A stretch of 64,000 nt of DNA from Adhaeribacter aerolatus (GCF_007991635.1 NZ_BJYS01000014.1:1-64000), one strand, 5' to 3'; counted from the stretch's first letter, positions 53,836 through 63,370 are shown. Notes: generated by a model from the letters alone, not told the origin. Numbers and translations: made by a program.

Positions 53836-55557
53836 TTAATGAAGATCCCGGGTTAATTCTGAACCGGAGCCACCCTGCAACAAATCCATATCGGCGCCTA
53901 AATGGGCCTGCTGCACATGGTTGATGTACAGCTTTACGTACCCCCGGACAGCCCGGGGAGCCGGTGGTACCCACGCGGCTTTGCGGCGCTGTAATTCTTC
54001 GTCCGAAATATCCAGGTGCAATCTCCGCTGCTCCACGTCCAGTTCAATCATATCACCATTCTGCACTACCGCTAAAGTACCACCTACGGCCGATTCCGGC
54101 GATACGTGTAACACCACGGTACCGGCGGCCGTGCCGCTCATGCGGCCATCCGAAATCCGCACCATATCCCGGATTCCTTTTTTCAGGAGTTTTTCCGGTA
54201 AATCCACATTGCCTACTTCGGGCATACCGGGGTAACCTTTCGGCCCCACTCCTTTCAGCACGATAACGCAGGTTTCATCAATATCCAGATCCGGATCATC
54301 AATCCGGGCGTGATAATCTTCGATGGTTTCGAAAACAACAGCCCGGCCGCGGTGTTTCATCAGGGCCGGTGAGGCGGCGGATGGCTTGATGAGGGCACCA
54401 TTCTCGCACAGATTTCCTTTGAGCACCGCTATCCCGGCTTCGGTTTGCAACGGCTCCGCCAGGGTGGCAATTACCTCCTTATTGTGGCACGTCATTTCGG
54501 CATTATTCTGGCCCAGGGTGCTGCCGTTTACCGTAATAGTATCGGGGTGCAGGTAAGGCATTATTTCCTGTAGCACCACGGGTAAGCCGCCGGCATAATA
54601 AAAATCCTCCATTAAATATTTGCCCGAAGGTTTCAGGTTTACCAGCAGCGGAATTTTACTGCCAAGTGCATCAAAATCATCGAGGTTTAACGCCACGCCA
54701 ATCCGACCGGCAATGGCCAGCAGGTGAATAATAAAATTGGTAGATTCGCCAACGGCCGCATTCACCACAATGGCATTTTCGAAAGCTTCGCGGGTGAGTA
54801 CTTTCGACAGTTTTAAATCTTCTTTTACCATTTCCACAATCCGGCGGCCGGAAAGCTGTGCCATTACTTTTTTGCGTGAATCAACAGCCGGAATTGCCGC
54901 CGCCCCCGGCAACGTGAGCCCCAGTGCTTCTACCATACAGGCCATGGTTGAGGCCGTGCCCATGGTCATGCAATGGCCCTGGCTGCGCGCAACGCCAATT
55001 TCCATTTCCAGAATATCGGCCGCGGTATAATTTTCTACGGTTTGTTTTTCTTTAATCAGCCAGTTAAAAGAACCGGAACCCACGCATTCGCCTTTATAGC
55101 GGCCGTTCAGCATGGGGCCGCCCGGCACCACAATGGTGGGCAGGTCTACGCTACAGGCACCCATTAAAGTAGAAGGCGTAGTTTTATCGCAACCGGTCAG
55201 CAGCACAACCCCATCCAGCGGGTTAGCCCGGATAGTTTCTTCGGTATCCATGCTGGCAAGGTTCCGGAAAAGCATGGTAGATGGTCGCATAATAGTTTCA
55301 CCCAGAGAGGTTACCGGAAACTCCAGCGGAAACCCACCGGCTTCAATAACGCCCCTTTTAACTACCTCGGCAAAATCGCGCAAGTGGGCGTTACACGGGG
55401 TTAAATCCGACCATGTATTGCAAATCCCGATTACCGGGCGGCCATCAAAATAATCACTCGGGTACCCTTGGTTCCGCAACCAGGACCGGTGCACAAATCC
55501 CATTTTATCAGATTTGCCAAACCAATCGTAACTCCTGAATTTTTTATCATTGGACAT
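53836..55557 (-). CDS. IlvD/Edd-family sugar-acid dehydratase (L-arabinonate dehydratase-like)
   Basis: The 573-residue cytosolic enzyme has the three cysteines expected to bind a [2Fe-2S] cluster: Cys55 (SDLTPCN), Cys123 (TGCDKT) and Cys196 (SQGHCMTMG). MRPSTMLFRN, IVVPGGPMLNGRYKGE and DGRMSGTAAGTVVLHVSPESAVGG are family segments. The spacing of the cysteines and the length fit the aldonate dehydratases of the L-arabinonate / D-xylonate group better than dihydroxy-acid dehydratase. It removes water from an aldonate to give a 2-keto-3-deoxy acid. The exact sugar is not determined. It is followed by a strong terminator, and the hydroxyacid dehydrogenase gene lies upstream on the same strand. 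Confidence 0.87.
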   Translation of the reverse strand: MSNDKKFRSYDWFGKSDKMGFVHRSWLRNQGYPSDYFDGRPVIGICNTWSDLTPCNAHLRDFAEVVKRGVIEAGGFPLEFPVTSLGETIMRPSTMLFRNLASMDTEETIRANPLDGVVLLTGCDKTTPSTLMGACSVDLPTIVVPGGPMLNGRYKGECVGSGSFNWLIKEKQTVENYTAADILEMEIGVARSQGHCMTMGTASTMACMVEALGLTLPGAAAIPAVDSRKKVMAQLSGRRIVEMVKEDLKLSKVLTREAFENAIVVNAAVGESTNFIIHLLAIAGRIGVALNLDDFDALGSKIPLLVNLKPSGKYLMEDFYYAGGLPVVLQEIMPYLHPDTITVNGSTLGQNNAEMTCHNKEVIATLAEPLQTEAGIAVLKGNLCENGALIKPSAASPALMKHRGRAVVFETIEDYHARIDDPDLDIDETCVIVLKGVGPKGYPGMPEVGNVDLPEKLLKKGIRDMVRISDGRMSGTAAGTVVLHVSPESAVGGTLAVVQNGDMIELDVEQRRLHLDISDEELQRRKAAWVPPAPRAVRGYVKLYINHVQQAHLGADMDLLQGGSGSELTRDLH

Positions 55558-55668
55558 AAAACAAATTATTACTTAGTGGTGGATATTTTATTTGAACGGG
55601 TAATTAACGAATTATTTTGGCAGGTACCGGTAAGTTATATGTGACCGCTTTTTGGACTATATATTTTA

Positions 55669-56601
55669 TTAATAGCCCTGTGACAGGTTTATTAGGTTTT
55701 CAAGTGGTTCACCGGCCAGGAACTTGTTTAAGTTTCGTAAAAATAATCTAACCTTACCTTCTTCTTCCGCTTTAAAGCCGCCGCTCGTGTGTTGGGTTAA
55801 AATTACATTTTCCATTTCCCACAAAGGGCTGGTTTCGGGTAGCGGTTCCTGTGCGGTTACATCTAACACGGCTCCGGCTAATTTGCCGGATTGTAAAGCT
55901 TGGATCAAGGCCTGTTCATCGGTGGTATTTCCCCGACCTACACTGGCATAGAGGCTGCCGGGTTTCATTGCCTGAAAAAAAGCTGCGGAAACATATTTAT
56001 CTAAGCCGCCCGGCAGCGTATTAATTACCAGGTCGGTTTCTGGTAAAGCCTCCAGTAAAGCTTCAAAAGTATAAATCTGGGCCTGCGGATTACGGCGGGC
56101 CGTCATCCGAACCGCACAGCCAAACCCCATCAGCATTTGTTTCACCGCCTGGCCAATGGAGCCAGCCCCTAAAATAATGACCTTTTTATTGCTGAGTAAA
56201 TCCAGGTTGGGCCTGATTTTACCGCCTAACCACCGTTTCTGTTCCTGGCATTTCACCAGCAAAGGCAAACCCCGGTAAAAAGCCAGAATACCACCTACCA
56301 TGGTTTCGGCACAAGGTTTCGCATAAAAATCTCCCATATTTGCCACTTGGGCATCCAGAAGCAGGTGCTGATACTGGTTAAAGCCGGCCGAATCTAGTTG
56401 CCAGAAAACTAAACGGGGTGGAATTTGCGCGAACCAATCAACCGGCGGATTGCCCATGATTATTTCGGCTTCGGCAAAAGCTTCGGTTAAGGCAGTACCA
56501 AGTAATTCTTTTCTAAAAACAGGTTGTAACGATGCGGGTAAGGCACTCCTTAAATAGGACCGTAAAGATTCGTTCAGCGGCGAATAGATAAATAGCTTCA
56601 T
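55669..56601 (-). CDS. D-2-hydroxyacid dehydrogenase
   Basis: The 310-residue protein has the NAD-binding motif GAGSIG (145-150) and the catalytic triad Arg223 (ASVGRGN), Glu252 (AQEPLPETSPLW) and His271 (TQHTSGG). This is the pattern of glyoxylate/hydroxypyruvate reductase-like enzymes. It lies 111 bp upstream of the dehydratase gene in the same orientation. It may reduce a 2-keto acid from sugar-acid breakdown, or a glyoxylate-type product. The exact substrate is unknown. Confidence 0.87.
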   Translation of the reverse strand: MKLFIYSPLNESLRSYLRSALPASLQPVFRKELLGTALTEAFAEAEIIMGNPPVDWFAQIPPRLVFWQLDSAGFNQYQHLLLDAQVANMGDFYAKPCAETMVGGILAFYRGLPLLVKCQEQKRWLGGKIRPNLDLLSNKKVIILGAGSIGQAVKQMLMGFGCAVRMTARRNPQAQIYTFEALLEALPETDLVINTLPGGLDKYVSAAFFQAMKPGSLYASVGRGNTTDEQALIQALQSGKLAGAVLDVTAQEPLPETSPLWEMENVILTQHTSGGFKAEEEGKVRLFLRNLNKFLAGEPLENLINLSQGY

Positions 56602-57014
56602 TGCTGCTAAAAGTAGAAAAAAAGGCTATTACTCCCAACCAGATGCTTAAAAATACCGGCAATGCCTTACTATGAATTTATTAGAATTAGCCGGCAAGTG
56701 GTATTTAAAAAAGGTGGGTAAAATGTCAATTATTTTCCTCAGGAAGAACCTGAAATAACCTGCTACAACTTCTTCATTTGTTTTATGTAACACCCTTATT
56801 CCGGTATAACAATTACAATTAACCGATAAATAGCTTTGCACCCACTTACCAATTCATAAGCTAAATATTCCATTACGCACCCATTTTAATCAACTTCATC
56901 TACTGTTAATTATTTATTATTGAAATTTATATTTATATTTAAACTTTTAACTTGCTTAAAAAGCGTTAGAAATAAAATCAGTTTTAAACCAAATAGTATC
57001 TTTATCCACCACAA
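56602..57014. other. AT-rich divergent intergenic region
   Basis: This 413-bp region separates the hydroxyacid dehydrogenase (minus) and the MGH1-like gene (plus). It is AT-rich. TATCTTTA at 56997-57004 is one base from a -7 box but lies too close to the start codon to be convincing. No ORF or strong hairpin is visible. Confidence 0.5.
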
Positions 57015-58592
57015 ATGATACAGTTGCGCATAAAAGTATATTTGTTTTGTTCACTTCTAATTTTGGTTAAACTTTTAACCGGCCCCACTTTGCTCCTGGC
57101 ACAGGGTAAGGTTGTAAGAACCGATAAACTCCAACAGCACGTTAATTATTTTAACCAGATGGAGCCCGAAGATGTGAAAAACTTTGTTCCTAACGATCAG
57201 GCCTTTGATTGGCTTTCTCAAAATATTCCTTTGTTCGAGTGCCCCGATTCGGTGATGGAAGCCACTTATTATTACCGCTGGTGGAGCTTCCGGAAACACC
57301 TGAAACAAACCCCGGACGGCTTTATCTTTACCGAATTTATTACCCCGGTAGGCCATGCGGGCAAACACAATTCTATTTCCTGCGCGTTGGGCCACCATAT
57401 TTACGAGGGGCGCTGGCTCCACAACTCCGAATATATCGACCAGTACACCCGCTTTTGGTTTACCGGCGATAAAAACCAAGCCAAACCCCGTTTCCACCAG
57501 TTCAGCAGTTGGGTGGGCGACGCAGTTTACAATCGTTACCTCGTTAACCAGAACAAAACGTTTCTGCTCTCGCTGGTAGATAATCTGGATGCCGATTATA
57601 AAGTTTGGGACCAGGAAAAAAGCTTGGGCAATGGCCTTTACTGGCAGTTTGACGTGCGCGATGGCATGGAAGAATCGATGAGTGGCTCGCGCAAAGATAA
57701 AAATGCCCGCCCGACTATCAACAGTTACATGTACGGTTACGCCCAGGCCATGAACCGCATTGCTACCATCGCTAACAAACCCGAGATGGCCAAAGCTTAC
57801 GCCGACAAAGCAAAACAGGTAAAATCGGTGGTGTTAACGCAGCTCTGGGATGAGGAGGAAAATTTCTTTAAAACCAAGCTGGAGAAAGGCGGTTTGCATC
57901 CAGCCCGGGAGGCCATCGGGTATATTCCGTGGTATTTTAACTTGCCAGAAGACTCCCCGAAATATGCCAAAGCCTGGGAGCAGCTAACCGATCCCGAAGG
58001 TTTCTCTTCGCCGTGGGGCTTAACCACCGCCGAGCGCCGCGACCCCACTTTCCAGACCCGCGGTTCCGGCCATGGTTGCGAGTGGGATGGTCCGATATGG
58101 CCGTTTGCCTCTACCCAAACCCTGAAAGGTTTAGCCAATTTACTAAATAATTACCAGCGCCACGACCAGACGAAAGAGCAATATTTCCAGACCTTGCGCA
58201 CCTATGCCCTATCGCACCAGAAAAATGGGAAGCCTTACCTGGGCGAATACCAGGACGAAACCACCGGTTATTGGTTAAAAGGCGATAACCCCCGCAGCAG
58301 CTACTACAACCACTCCGGCTTTTGCGACCTGGTTATAAACGACCTGATTGGCCTGAAACCCCGGGAGGACAATATTCTGGAAGTTAAACCTTTAATACCG
58401 GAAGGAAAATGGGATTGGTTTTGCCTCGATAATGTAAAATACCACAACCAAATAATAACTATTCTGTGGGACAAAACCGGTAAAAAATACGGTAAAGGCA
58501 AAGGCTTCCGGATTTTTGCCAACGGCAAGCAAATTCACAACGCTAAAAAACTGGCTCCGGTTCAGGCCAAATTACCCCGGCAGGCAAGTTAG
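57015..58592 (+). CDS. Exported MGH1-like glycoside hydrolase (GH63/GH37-type alpha/alpha barrel)
   Basis: This 525-residue exported protein has a signal peptide at about 1-30. The rest resembles the MGH1-like / GH63-type (alpha/alpha)6 barrel: VMEATYYYRWWSFRKHLKQTPDGFIFTEF near 80-108, DNLDADYKVWDQEKSLGNGLYWQFDVRDGMEESMSGS near 195-231, YMYGYAQAMNRIATIANKPEMAKAYADKAKQVKSVV near 243-278, and a C-terminal DPTFQTRGSGHGCEWDGPIWPFASTQTLKGLANLLNNY stretch near 340-380. The Asp in RDGMEES and the acidic residues near CEWDG are candidate catalytic residues. It probably removes sugars from oligosaccharides, but its specificity is unknown. TATCCACCAC precedes the ATG by two bases. Confidence 0.8.
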   Translation: MIQLRIKVYLFCSLLILVKLLTGPTLLLAQGKVVRTDKLQQHVNYFNQMEPEDVKNFVPNDQAFDWLSQNIPLFECPDSVMEATYYYRWWSFRKHLKQTPDGFIFTEFITPVGHAGKHNSISCALGHHIYEGRWLHNSEYIDQYTRFWFTGDKNQAKPRFHQFSSWVGDAVYNRYLVNQNKTFLLSLVDNLDADYKVWDQEKSLGNGLYWQFDVRDGMEESMSGSRKDKNARPTINSYMYGYAQAMNRIATIANKPEMAKAYADKAKQVKSVVLTQLWDEEENFFKTKLEKGGLHPAREAIGYIPWYFNLPEDSPKYAKAWEQLTDPEGFSSPWGLTTAERRDPTFQTRGSGHGCEWDGPIWPFASTQTLKGLANLLNNYQRHDQTKEQYFQTLRTYALSHQKNGKPYLGEYQDETTGYWLKGDNPRSSYYNHSGFCDLVINDLIGLKPREDNILEVKPLIPEGKWDWFCLDNVKYHNQIITILWDKTGKKYGKGKGFRIFANGKQIHNAKKLAPVQAKLPRQAS

Positions 58593-58659
58593 ATTCCCTC
58601 AGTTTTAATCCTCTACCGTTTTTGAAGCAATATTTATTATACGCATTAAATTCTACCTC

Positions 58660-60258
58660 ATGAGATTCAGCAGCATCAATATTTTATCTCTGCTTATATT
58701 TTGCACCATAGCTTTTACTGCCTGGAAAACGCCCGTAAAAAACAATATTTACTACAATGTGCTCGACTACGGCGCCAAAAATAACGGGAGTAAAATAGCT
58801 ACCGAGGCCATTAAAAAAGCCATTGCGGCCGCTTCCGCCAAAGGTGGTGGTACCGTCTATTTCCCGGCCGGCGAATACCTGACGGGCCCCATTCACCTGA
58901 AAAGTAATATTACTATTTTTATTGATGCCGGCGCCCTAATCAAATTCAGCGATAACTTCGATGATTACCTGCCCATGGTTCCATCGCGCTACGAAGGCAT
59001 TGATGTAACCAGTTTTTCGCCTTTGTTTTACGCCAACAAAGCCGAAAATATTACCATCCAGGGCCGGGGAACCATCGATGGCCAGGGCAAAAAATGGTGG
59101 GACTTTGCCGAAGGCCAATCCCGGAAAAGCAATGATTCGAAGTGGCAAAAAGAGTTTCACCGGCTGAACCAGGATATTTTGCGGCCCGATTTGCCCGGCG
59201 TGATTGAGCGGGGTTTCTTGCGGCCGCCCTTTATCCAATTTATGTCCTGCAAAAATATTCTCATCGAAGGTATCACCATCATCAACTCCCCTTTCTGGAC
59301 CGTGAACCCGGAGTTCTGCGAGAATGTAACCATTACGGGTGTTACTATCAACAATCCGCCTTCGCCCAATACCGACGGCATTAACCCGGAGTCCTGCAAA
59401 AACGTGCATATATCCAATTGCCACATCAGCGTCGGCGATGACTGCATTACTATTAAATCCGGTAAAGACCGGGCCGGCCGGAAAATGGCAGCACCCGCCG
59501 AAAATTATACCATTACTAACTGCACCATGCTGTCGGGCCACGGCGGCGTTGTAATTGGCAGCGAAATGTCGGGCGATGTGCGAAAAATAACTATTTCTAA
59601 TTGTATTTTCGACGGCACTGACCGGGGTATCCGGATAAAATCGGCCAGGGGCCGCGGCGGCATAGTAGAAGAAATCCGGGTAGACAATATTATCATGAAA
59701 AATATTCGCGAGCAAGCCATTGTACTGGATTTGCAGTACGCCAAAACCCAACCCGAGCCGGTATCGGAACGGACCCCGCGGTTCCGGAATATTCACTTCA
59801 GCGATATTACCGCCGAGGGCAACCAGGCCGCCTTCCTGAACGGTTTAGCCGAAATGCCCATCGAAAATATTACTTTTAGCAACCTGAATATTCAGGCCAA
59901 AACAGGGTTCACCATCAAAGAAGCAAAAAATATTGAGTTTCATAATGTACAGATAAATGCTGCCACCGGACCGGCCATAACCGCCGAAAACGTTAATAAT
60001 ATCGAGATAGAAGGTGTAAAAACTTATTCGCCCCAACCAGGCCTACCGGTAGTTAAATTAACCAATGTGGCGGATGCTTTTATCTATAATTCTTCACCGC
60101 GGCCCGGCACCGAAATATTCTTACAACTGACTGGCGATAAAACAAAAAGTATAATTCTGGAAGGAAATAATTTCAGGCACGTAAAAACGCCGGTGTTAAA
60201 AGATAAAGAGGTAACCGATTCACCTAAAATGAACGCCTCTAAAATTGCTGTTGAATAA
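58660..60258 (+). CDS. Exported GH28 polygalacturonase-family enzyme
   Basis: This 532-residue exported enzyme has a signal peptide at about 1-22 and a right-handed beta-helix with all GH28 signatures: NTDG (237-240), the Asp pair GDDC (260-261), SGHGG (GHG 293-295) and GIRIKSARGRGG (RIK 325-327). GH28 enzymes hydrolyse alpha-1,4-galacturonic acid or rhamnogalacturonan linkages; the exported form and the lack of a carbohydrate-binding domain fit an enzyme acting on pectin fragments. It lies 67 bp after the MGH1-like gene in the same orientation. Confidence 0.95.
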   Translation: MRFSSINILSLLIFCTIAFTAWKTPVKNNIYYNVLDYGAKNNGSKIATEAIKKAIAAASAKGGGTVYFPAGEYLTGPIHLKSNITIFIDAGALIKFSDNFDDYLPMVPSRYEGIDVTSFSPLFYANKAENITIQGRGTIDGQGKKWWDFAEGQSRKSNDSKWQKEFHRLNQDILRPDLPGVIERGFLRPPFIQFMSCKNILIEGITIINSPFWTVNPEFCENVTITGVTINNPPSPNTDGINPESCKNVHISNCHISVGDDCITIKSGKDRAGRKMAAPAENYTITNCTMLSGHGGVVIGSEMSGDVRKITISNCIFDGTDRGIRIKSARGRGGIVEEIRVDNIIMKNIREQAIVLDLQYAKTQPEPVSERTPRFRNIHFSDITAEGNQAAFLNGLAEMPIENITFSNLNIQAKTGFTIKEAKNIEFHNVQINAATGPAITAENVNNIEIEGVKTYSPQPGLPVVKLTNVADAFIYNSSPRPGTEIFLQLTGDKTKSIILEGNNFRHVKTPVLKDKEVTDSPKMNASKIAVE

Positions 60259-60322
60259 ACCTTTTAAATAAAAGTTAAGAAACCTGAAGGTTCAGTTAAT
60301 ATTTCACCAAATTATCCGAAAG

Positions 60323-60358
60323 CTCCCCGCCTCAGATGAGGAGGGGTTGGGGGTGGTT
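60323..60358. repeat. Short palindromic G/C-rich repeat-like sequence
   Basis: CTCCCCGCCTC pairs with GAGGAGGGG around an AGAT loop, followed by TTGGGGGTGGTTGA. The composition is unlike the AT-rich flanks. Sequences ending in GGGGTTGGGGGTGGTT are often repeated in Bacteroidota genomes, so I suspect a REP-like dispersed element; this cannot be tested within one window. It lies between the GH28 and GH95 genes. Confidence 0.5.
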
Positions 60359-60449
60359 GATTTACACCATTCAAATTCACCACCGAACTCGACTTAGAAA
60401 ATTGCCAAAACCCAAGAATTACACTATCCTGAAAAATCCTCCACCACAA

Positions 60450-63278
60450 ATGACCAAACTAAATAAAGCCGGAATTCTTACCTTTTGTTTATTATTCCTA
60501 ATGCTGGTAAGCAGTTTTGGTCAGTCAGGCCCAAAGCCGGAATTGAAACTCTGGTATACCCAACCCGCCGCCAAATGGACGGACGCCTTACCCATCGGCA
60601 ATGGCCGCTTAGGCGCTATGGTATTTGCCGGCGTAGAGCAGGACCGTATTCAGTTTAACGAAGAAACCCTTTGGACTGGTGAGCCCCGCAACCATAACCG
60701 CGAAGGAGCCGCCGCCTACTTACCTGAAATAAGAAAATTACTGGCCGAAGGAAAACAGGCTGAAGCCGAAAAGCTAGCTAGTGAAAAATTTATGGGCCTG
60801 AAAAGCAGTGAGGGTCAACGGGAGGCTTGGTTTAAGAATATGCGGGCTTTTGAAGGCCTGGACGGTAACCCGGCATTAACTAATTACAACGACAGCCAAT
60901 GGAAAACTTTTCCGGTGCCCACCTACGAAGGCTGGGAAAGTACCGGCATGGAAGGCCTGGACGGAGCCGTTTGGTTCAGAACCACTTTTGATTTACCTGC
61001 TAACTGGCAAGGGAAAAACCTGGTACTAAATTTAAACCGCATCCGCGACCAGGATTTTACTTATGTAAACGGTAAACTGGTTGGCTCCACCGATGGCACT
61101 GAAAGCCGGAAATATATTATCCCGAAAGAAGTACTGCAGCAGGGCCAGAATATTTTGGCCATCCAGGTTCTTAATTATTTCGATAAGGGCGGTATTGCCG
61201 GCTACAAAGATACCTCCCGACCAATTGGAATTTATCCCGAAGGTGCTTCAGAAAAGAACGGAATTTCTTTGGTAAAGGCTTGGAAGTACAAAATTCAAAA
61301 CGACGAGCCCCCAGCCGTTCCCCGCTTCCAGGCTGATTACCAGCCTTTCGGCGATTTATGGCTAAATTTTTCGGGCCACGGCAATGCCCAAAATTATCGG
61401 CGCGAACTGGACCTGACCCAGGCAGCTTCCCGGACCACTTACACCGTAGGCAGCGTTCAGTTTACCCGCGAATATTTGGTTAGTCAGCCCAACCAGGTGA
61501 TTGCCATCCATCTCACCGCCAGTAAACCCGGCAGTATTAGCTTCCAAACCAGCTTAACCAGCCCGCATAAAAAAGCTGCTACCCGGCGAGTAGACAACCA
61601 AACGCTTGCGCTGGCTTTGCAAGTACGCAATGGTGCCTTAAAAGGTGAAAGTTATTTACGGGTAGTTACCACAAAGGGGCAAGCCAGTGTCTCCGAAGAT
61701 AAAATTACCGTAACCAACGCCGATGCCGTGACTTTGTACTTGACAGCCGGCACGAACTACAAAAATTACAAAGATGTTTCAGGAGACCCGGCAGCACCAT
61801 GTAAATCAGCACTCGCTTCCATTCAGGAGAAAAATTATGAGCAAATAAGACAAGCTCATATCCGGGAATATCAGGGCTATTTTAACACACTTTCCATTAA
61901 TTTGGGCCGCAGCGAAAACGAAAAGCTGCCAACCGATAAACGTATTGAGCAGTTTGCGTCATCTGCCGACCCAGCTTTAGCCGCTCTTTACCTGCAATAT
62001 GGCCGCTATTTGCTTATTTCAAGTTCCCGGCCCGGCACCCGGCCCGCCAACCTGCAGGGTATCTGGAACGATTTACTCACGCCGCCCTGGGGCAGTAAAT
62101 ATACCACCAACATCAACGCCGAAATGAATTACTGGCCGGCCGAAGCCCTGAACTTATCGCCGATGCACGAGCCTTTGTTCGGGATGATTGCGGAGCTGGC
62201 TGAGGCCGGAAGGCAAACCGCTAAAGTGCATTACAATGCGCCCGGTTGGGTTTTACACCACAACACCGATTTGTGGCGGGGCACGGCTCCTATCAATGCT
62301 TCTAATCACGGCATTTGGGTTACCGGCGGGGCCTGGCTCAGTCAGCATTTATGGGAGCGCTATTTATATACCCAGGATCAGAAATTTCTGAAGCAGGAAG
62401 CTTACCCCATTATGAAAGAGGCGGCCCGTTTTTTCAATAATTTCCTGGTAAAAGACCCGAAAACCGGCTGGCTCATCAGCACGCCTTCCAATTCCCCGGA
62501 ACAAGGCGGCCTGGTAGCCGGACCTACCATGGATCACCAGCTAATTCGGGCGCTTTTCCAGAGCACCATCCAGGCCAGCGAGTTACTGAAAACGGATAAA
62601 AGCCTGCGGGATTCTTTAAAAACGAAATACGGCCAGATTGCGCCTAACCAAATCGGGAAGCACGGGCAATTGCAGGAGTGGCTCGAAGATGTAGATGACC
62701 CTAAAAATAAGCACCGCCACGTATCGCACCTCTGGGGCGTGCACCCGGGTAACGAAATAAATTGGGATAAAACACCCGAGTTAATGATAGCGGCCCGCCA
62801 GTCGTTAATATTCCGGGGCGATGAAGGCACCGGCTGGAGCCTGGCCTGGAAAATAAATTTTTGGGCCCGGTTTAAAGACGGCGATCATGCCGACAAAATG
62901 GTAAAAATGCTTATTAGCCCGGCGGCCAAAGGCGGTGGCTCCTACGTGAATTTATTCGATGCTCACCCGCCTTTCCAGATCGACGGCAATTTTGGGGGTG
63001 CGGCCGGCATTGGGGAAATGCTGGTGCAAAGCCACACCGGTCTCATCGATATATTGCCGGCTTTACCCTCCGAATTGCCCACCGGCGAAATAAACGGCAT
63101 CTGTGCCCGTGGCGGTTTCGACCTGAACCTAAAGTGGAATAACGGGAAACTACAGGCCTTGGAAGTGCTCTCCAAAGCCGGCACACCTTGCCAGCTTCGT
63201 TACGGCGACAAAACCATCAGCTTTAAAACGAAAAAAGGCCAACGGTATAAACTGGATGCCAACCTGAAACGAATCTAA
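60450..63278 (+). CDS. Exported GH95-family alpha-L-fucosidase-like enzyme with inserted beta-domain
   Basis: The start at 60450 gives 942 residues beginning with a clear signal peptide (TKLNKAGILTFCLLFLMLVSSFGQ); the upstream in-frame start at 60336 would add 38 residues not like a signal. GH95 segments are LKLWYTQPAAKWTDALPIGNGRLGAMVFAG near 32-61, PANLQGIWNDLLTPPWGSKYTTNINAEMNYWPAEALNL, LHHNTDLWRGTAPI, HRHVSHLWGVHPG, DEGTGWSLAWKINFWARF and FDAHPPFQIDGNFGGAAGIGEML. Residues about 122-297 are an additional beta-sandwich resembling a galactose-binding fold (WKTFPVPTYEGWESTG, NLVLNLNRIRDQDFTYVNGKLVG), inserted in the N-terminal domain, which explains the extra length over the usual roughly 780 residues. 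Members act on alpha-L-fucose or alpha-L-galactose. Confidence 0.9.
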   Translation: MTKLNKAGILTFCLLFLMLVSSFGQSGPKPELKLWYTQPAAKWTDALPIGNGRLGAMVFAGVEQDRIQFNEETLWTGEPRNHNREGAAAYLPEIRKLLAEGKQAEAEKLASEKFMGLKSSEGQREAWFKNMRAFEGLDGNPALTNYNDSQWKTFPVPTYEGWESTGMEGLDGAVWFRTTFDLPANWQGKNLVLNLNRIRDQDFTYVNGKLVGSTDGTESRKYIIPKEVLQQGQNILAIQVLNYFDKGGIAGYKDTSRPIGIYPEGASEKNGISLVKAWKYKIQNDEPPAVPRFQADYQPFGDLWLNFSGHGNAQNYRRELDLTQAASRTTYTVGSVQFTREYLVSQPNQVIAIHLTASKPGSISFQTSLTSPHKKAATRRVDNQTLALALQVRNGALKGESYLRVVTTKGQASVSEDKITVTNADAVTLYLTAGTNYKNYKDVSGDPAAPCKSALASIQEKNYEQIRQAHIREYQGYFNTLSINLGRSENEKLPTDKRIEQFASSADPALAALYLQYGRYLLISSSRPGTRPANLQGIWNDLLTPPWGSKYTTNINAEMNYWPAEALNLSPMHEPLFGMIAELAEAGRQTAKVHYNAPGWVLHHNTDLWRGTAPINASNHGIWVTGGAWLSQHLWERYLYTQDQKFLKQEAYPIMKEAARFFNNFLVKDPKTGWLISTPSNSPEQGGLVAGPTMDHQLIRALFQSTIQASELLKTDKSLRDSLKTKYGQIAPNQIGKHGQLQEWLEDVDDPKNKHRHVSHLWGVHPGNEINWDKTPELMIAARQSLIFRGDEGTGWSLAWKINFWARFKDGDHADKMVKMLISPAAKGGGSYVNLFDAHPPFQIDGNFGGAAGIGEMLVQSHTGLIDILPALPSELPTGEINGICARGGFDLNLKWNNGKLQALEVLSKAGTPCQLRYGDKTISFKTKKGQRYKLDANLKRI

Positions 63279-63370
63279 AATCAAGAAAAATGATTGAAAG
63301 CACTCGGCTTTGAGATTTAGAGGGAATAAAATATTGCCTCTAAAAATTTAAGCTGTCACCAATAACAGAC

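Noticed and set aside
58936-59796. Minus-strand ORF (286 codons) opposite the GH28 gene
   Set aside because: The GH28 frame has all catalytic signatures; the antisense product has no domain character.
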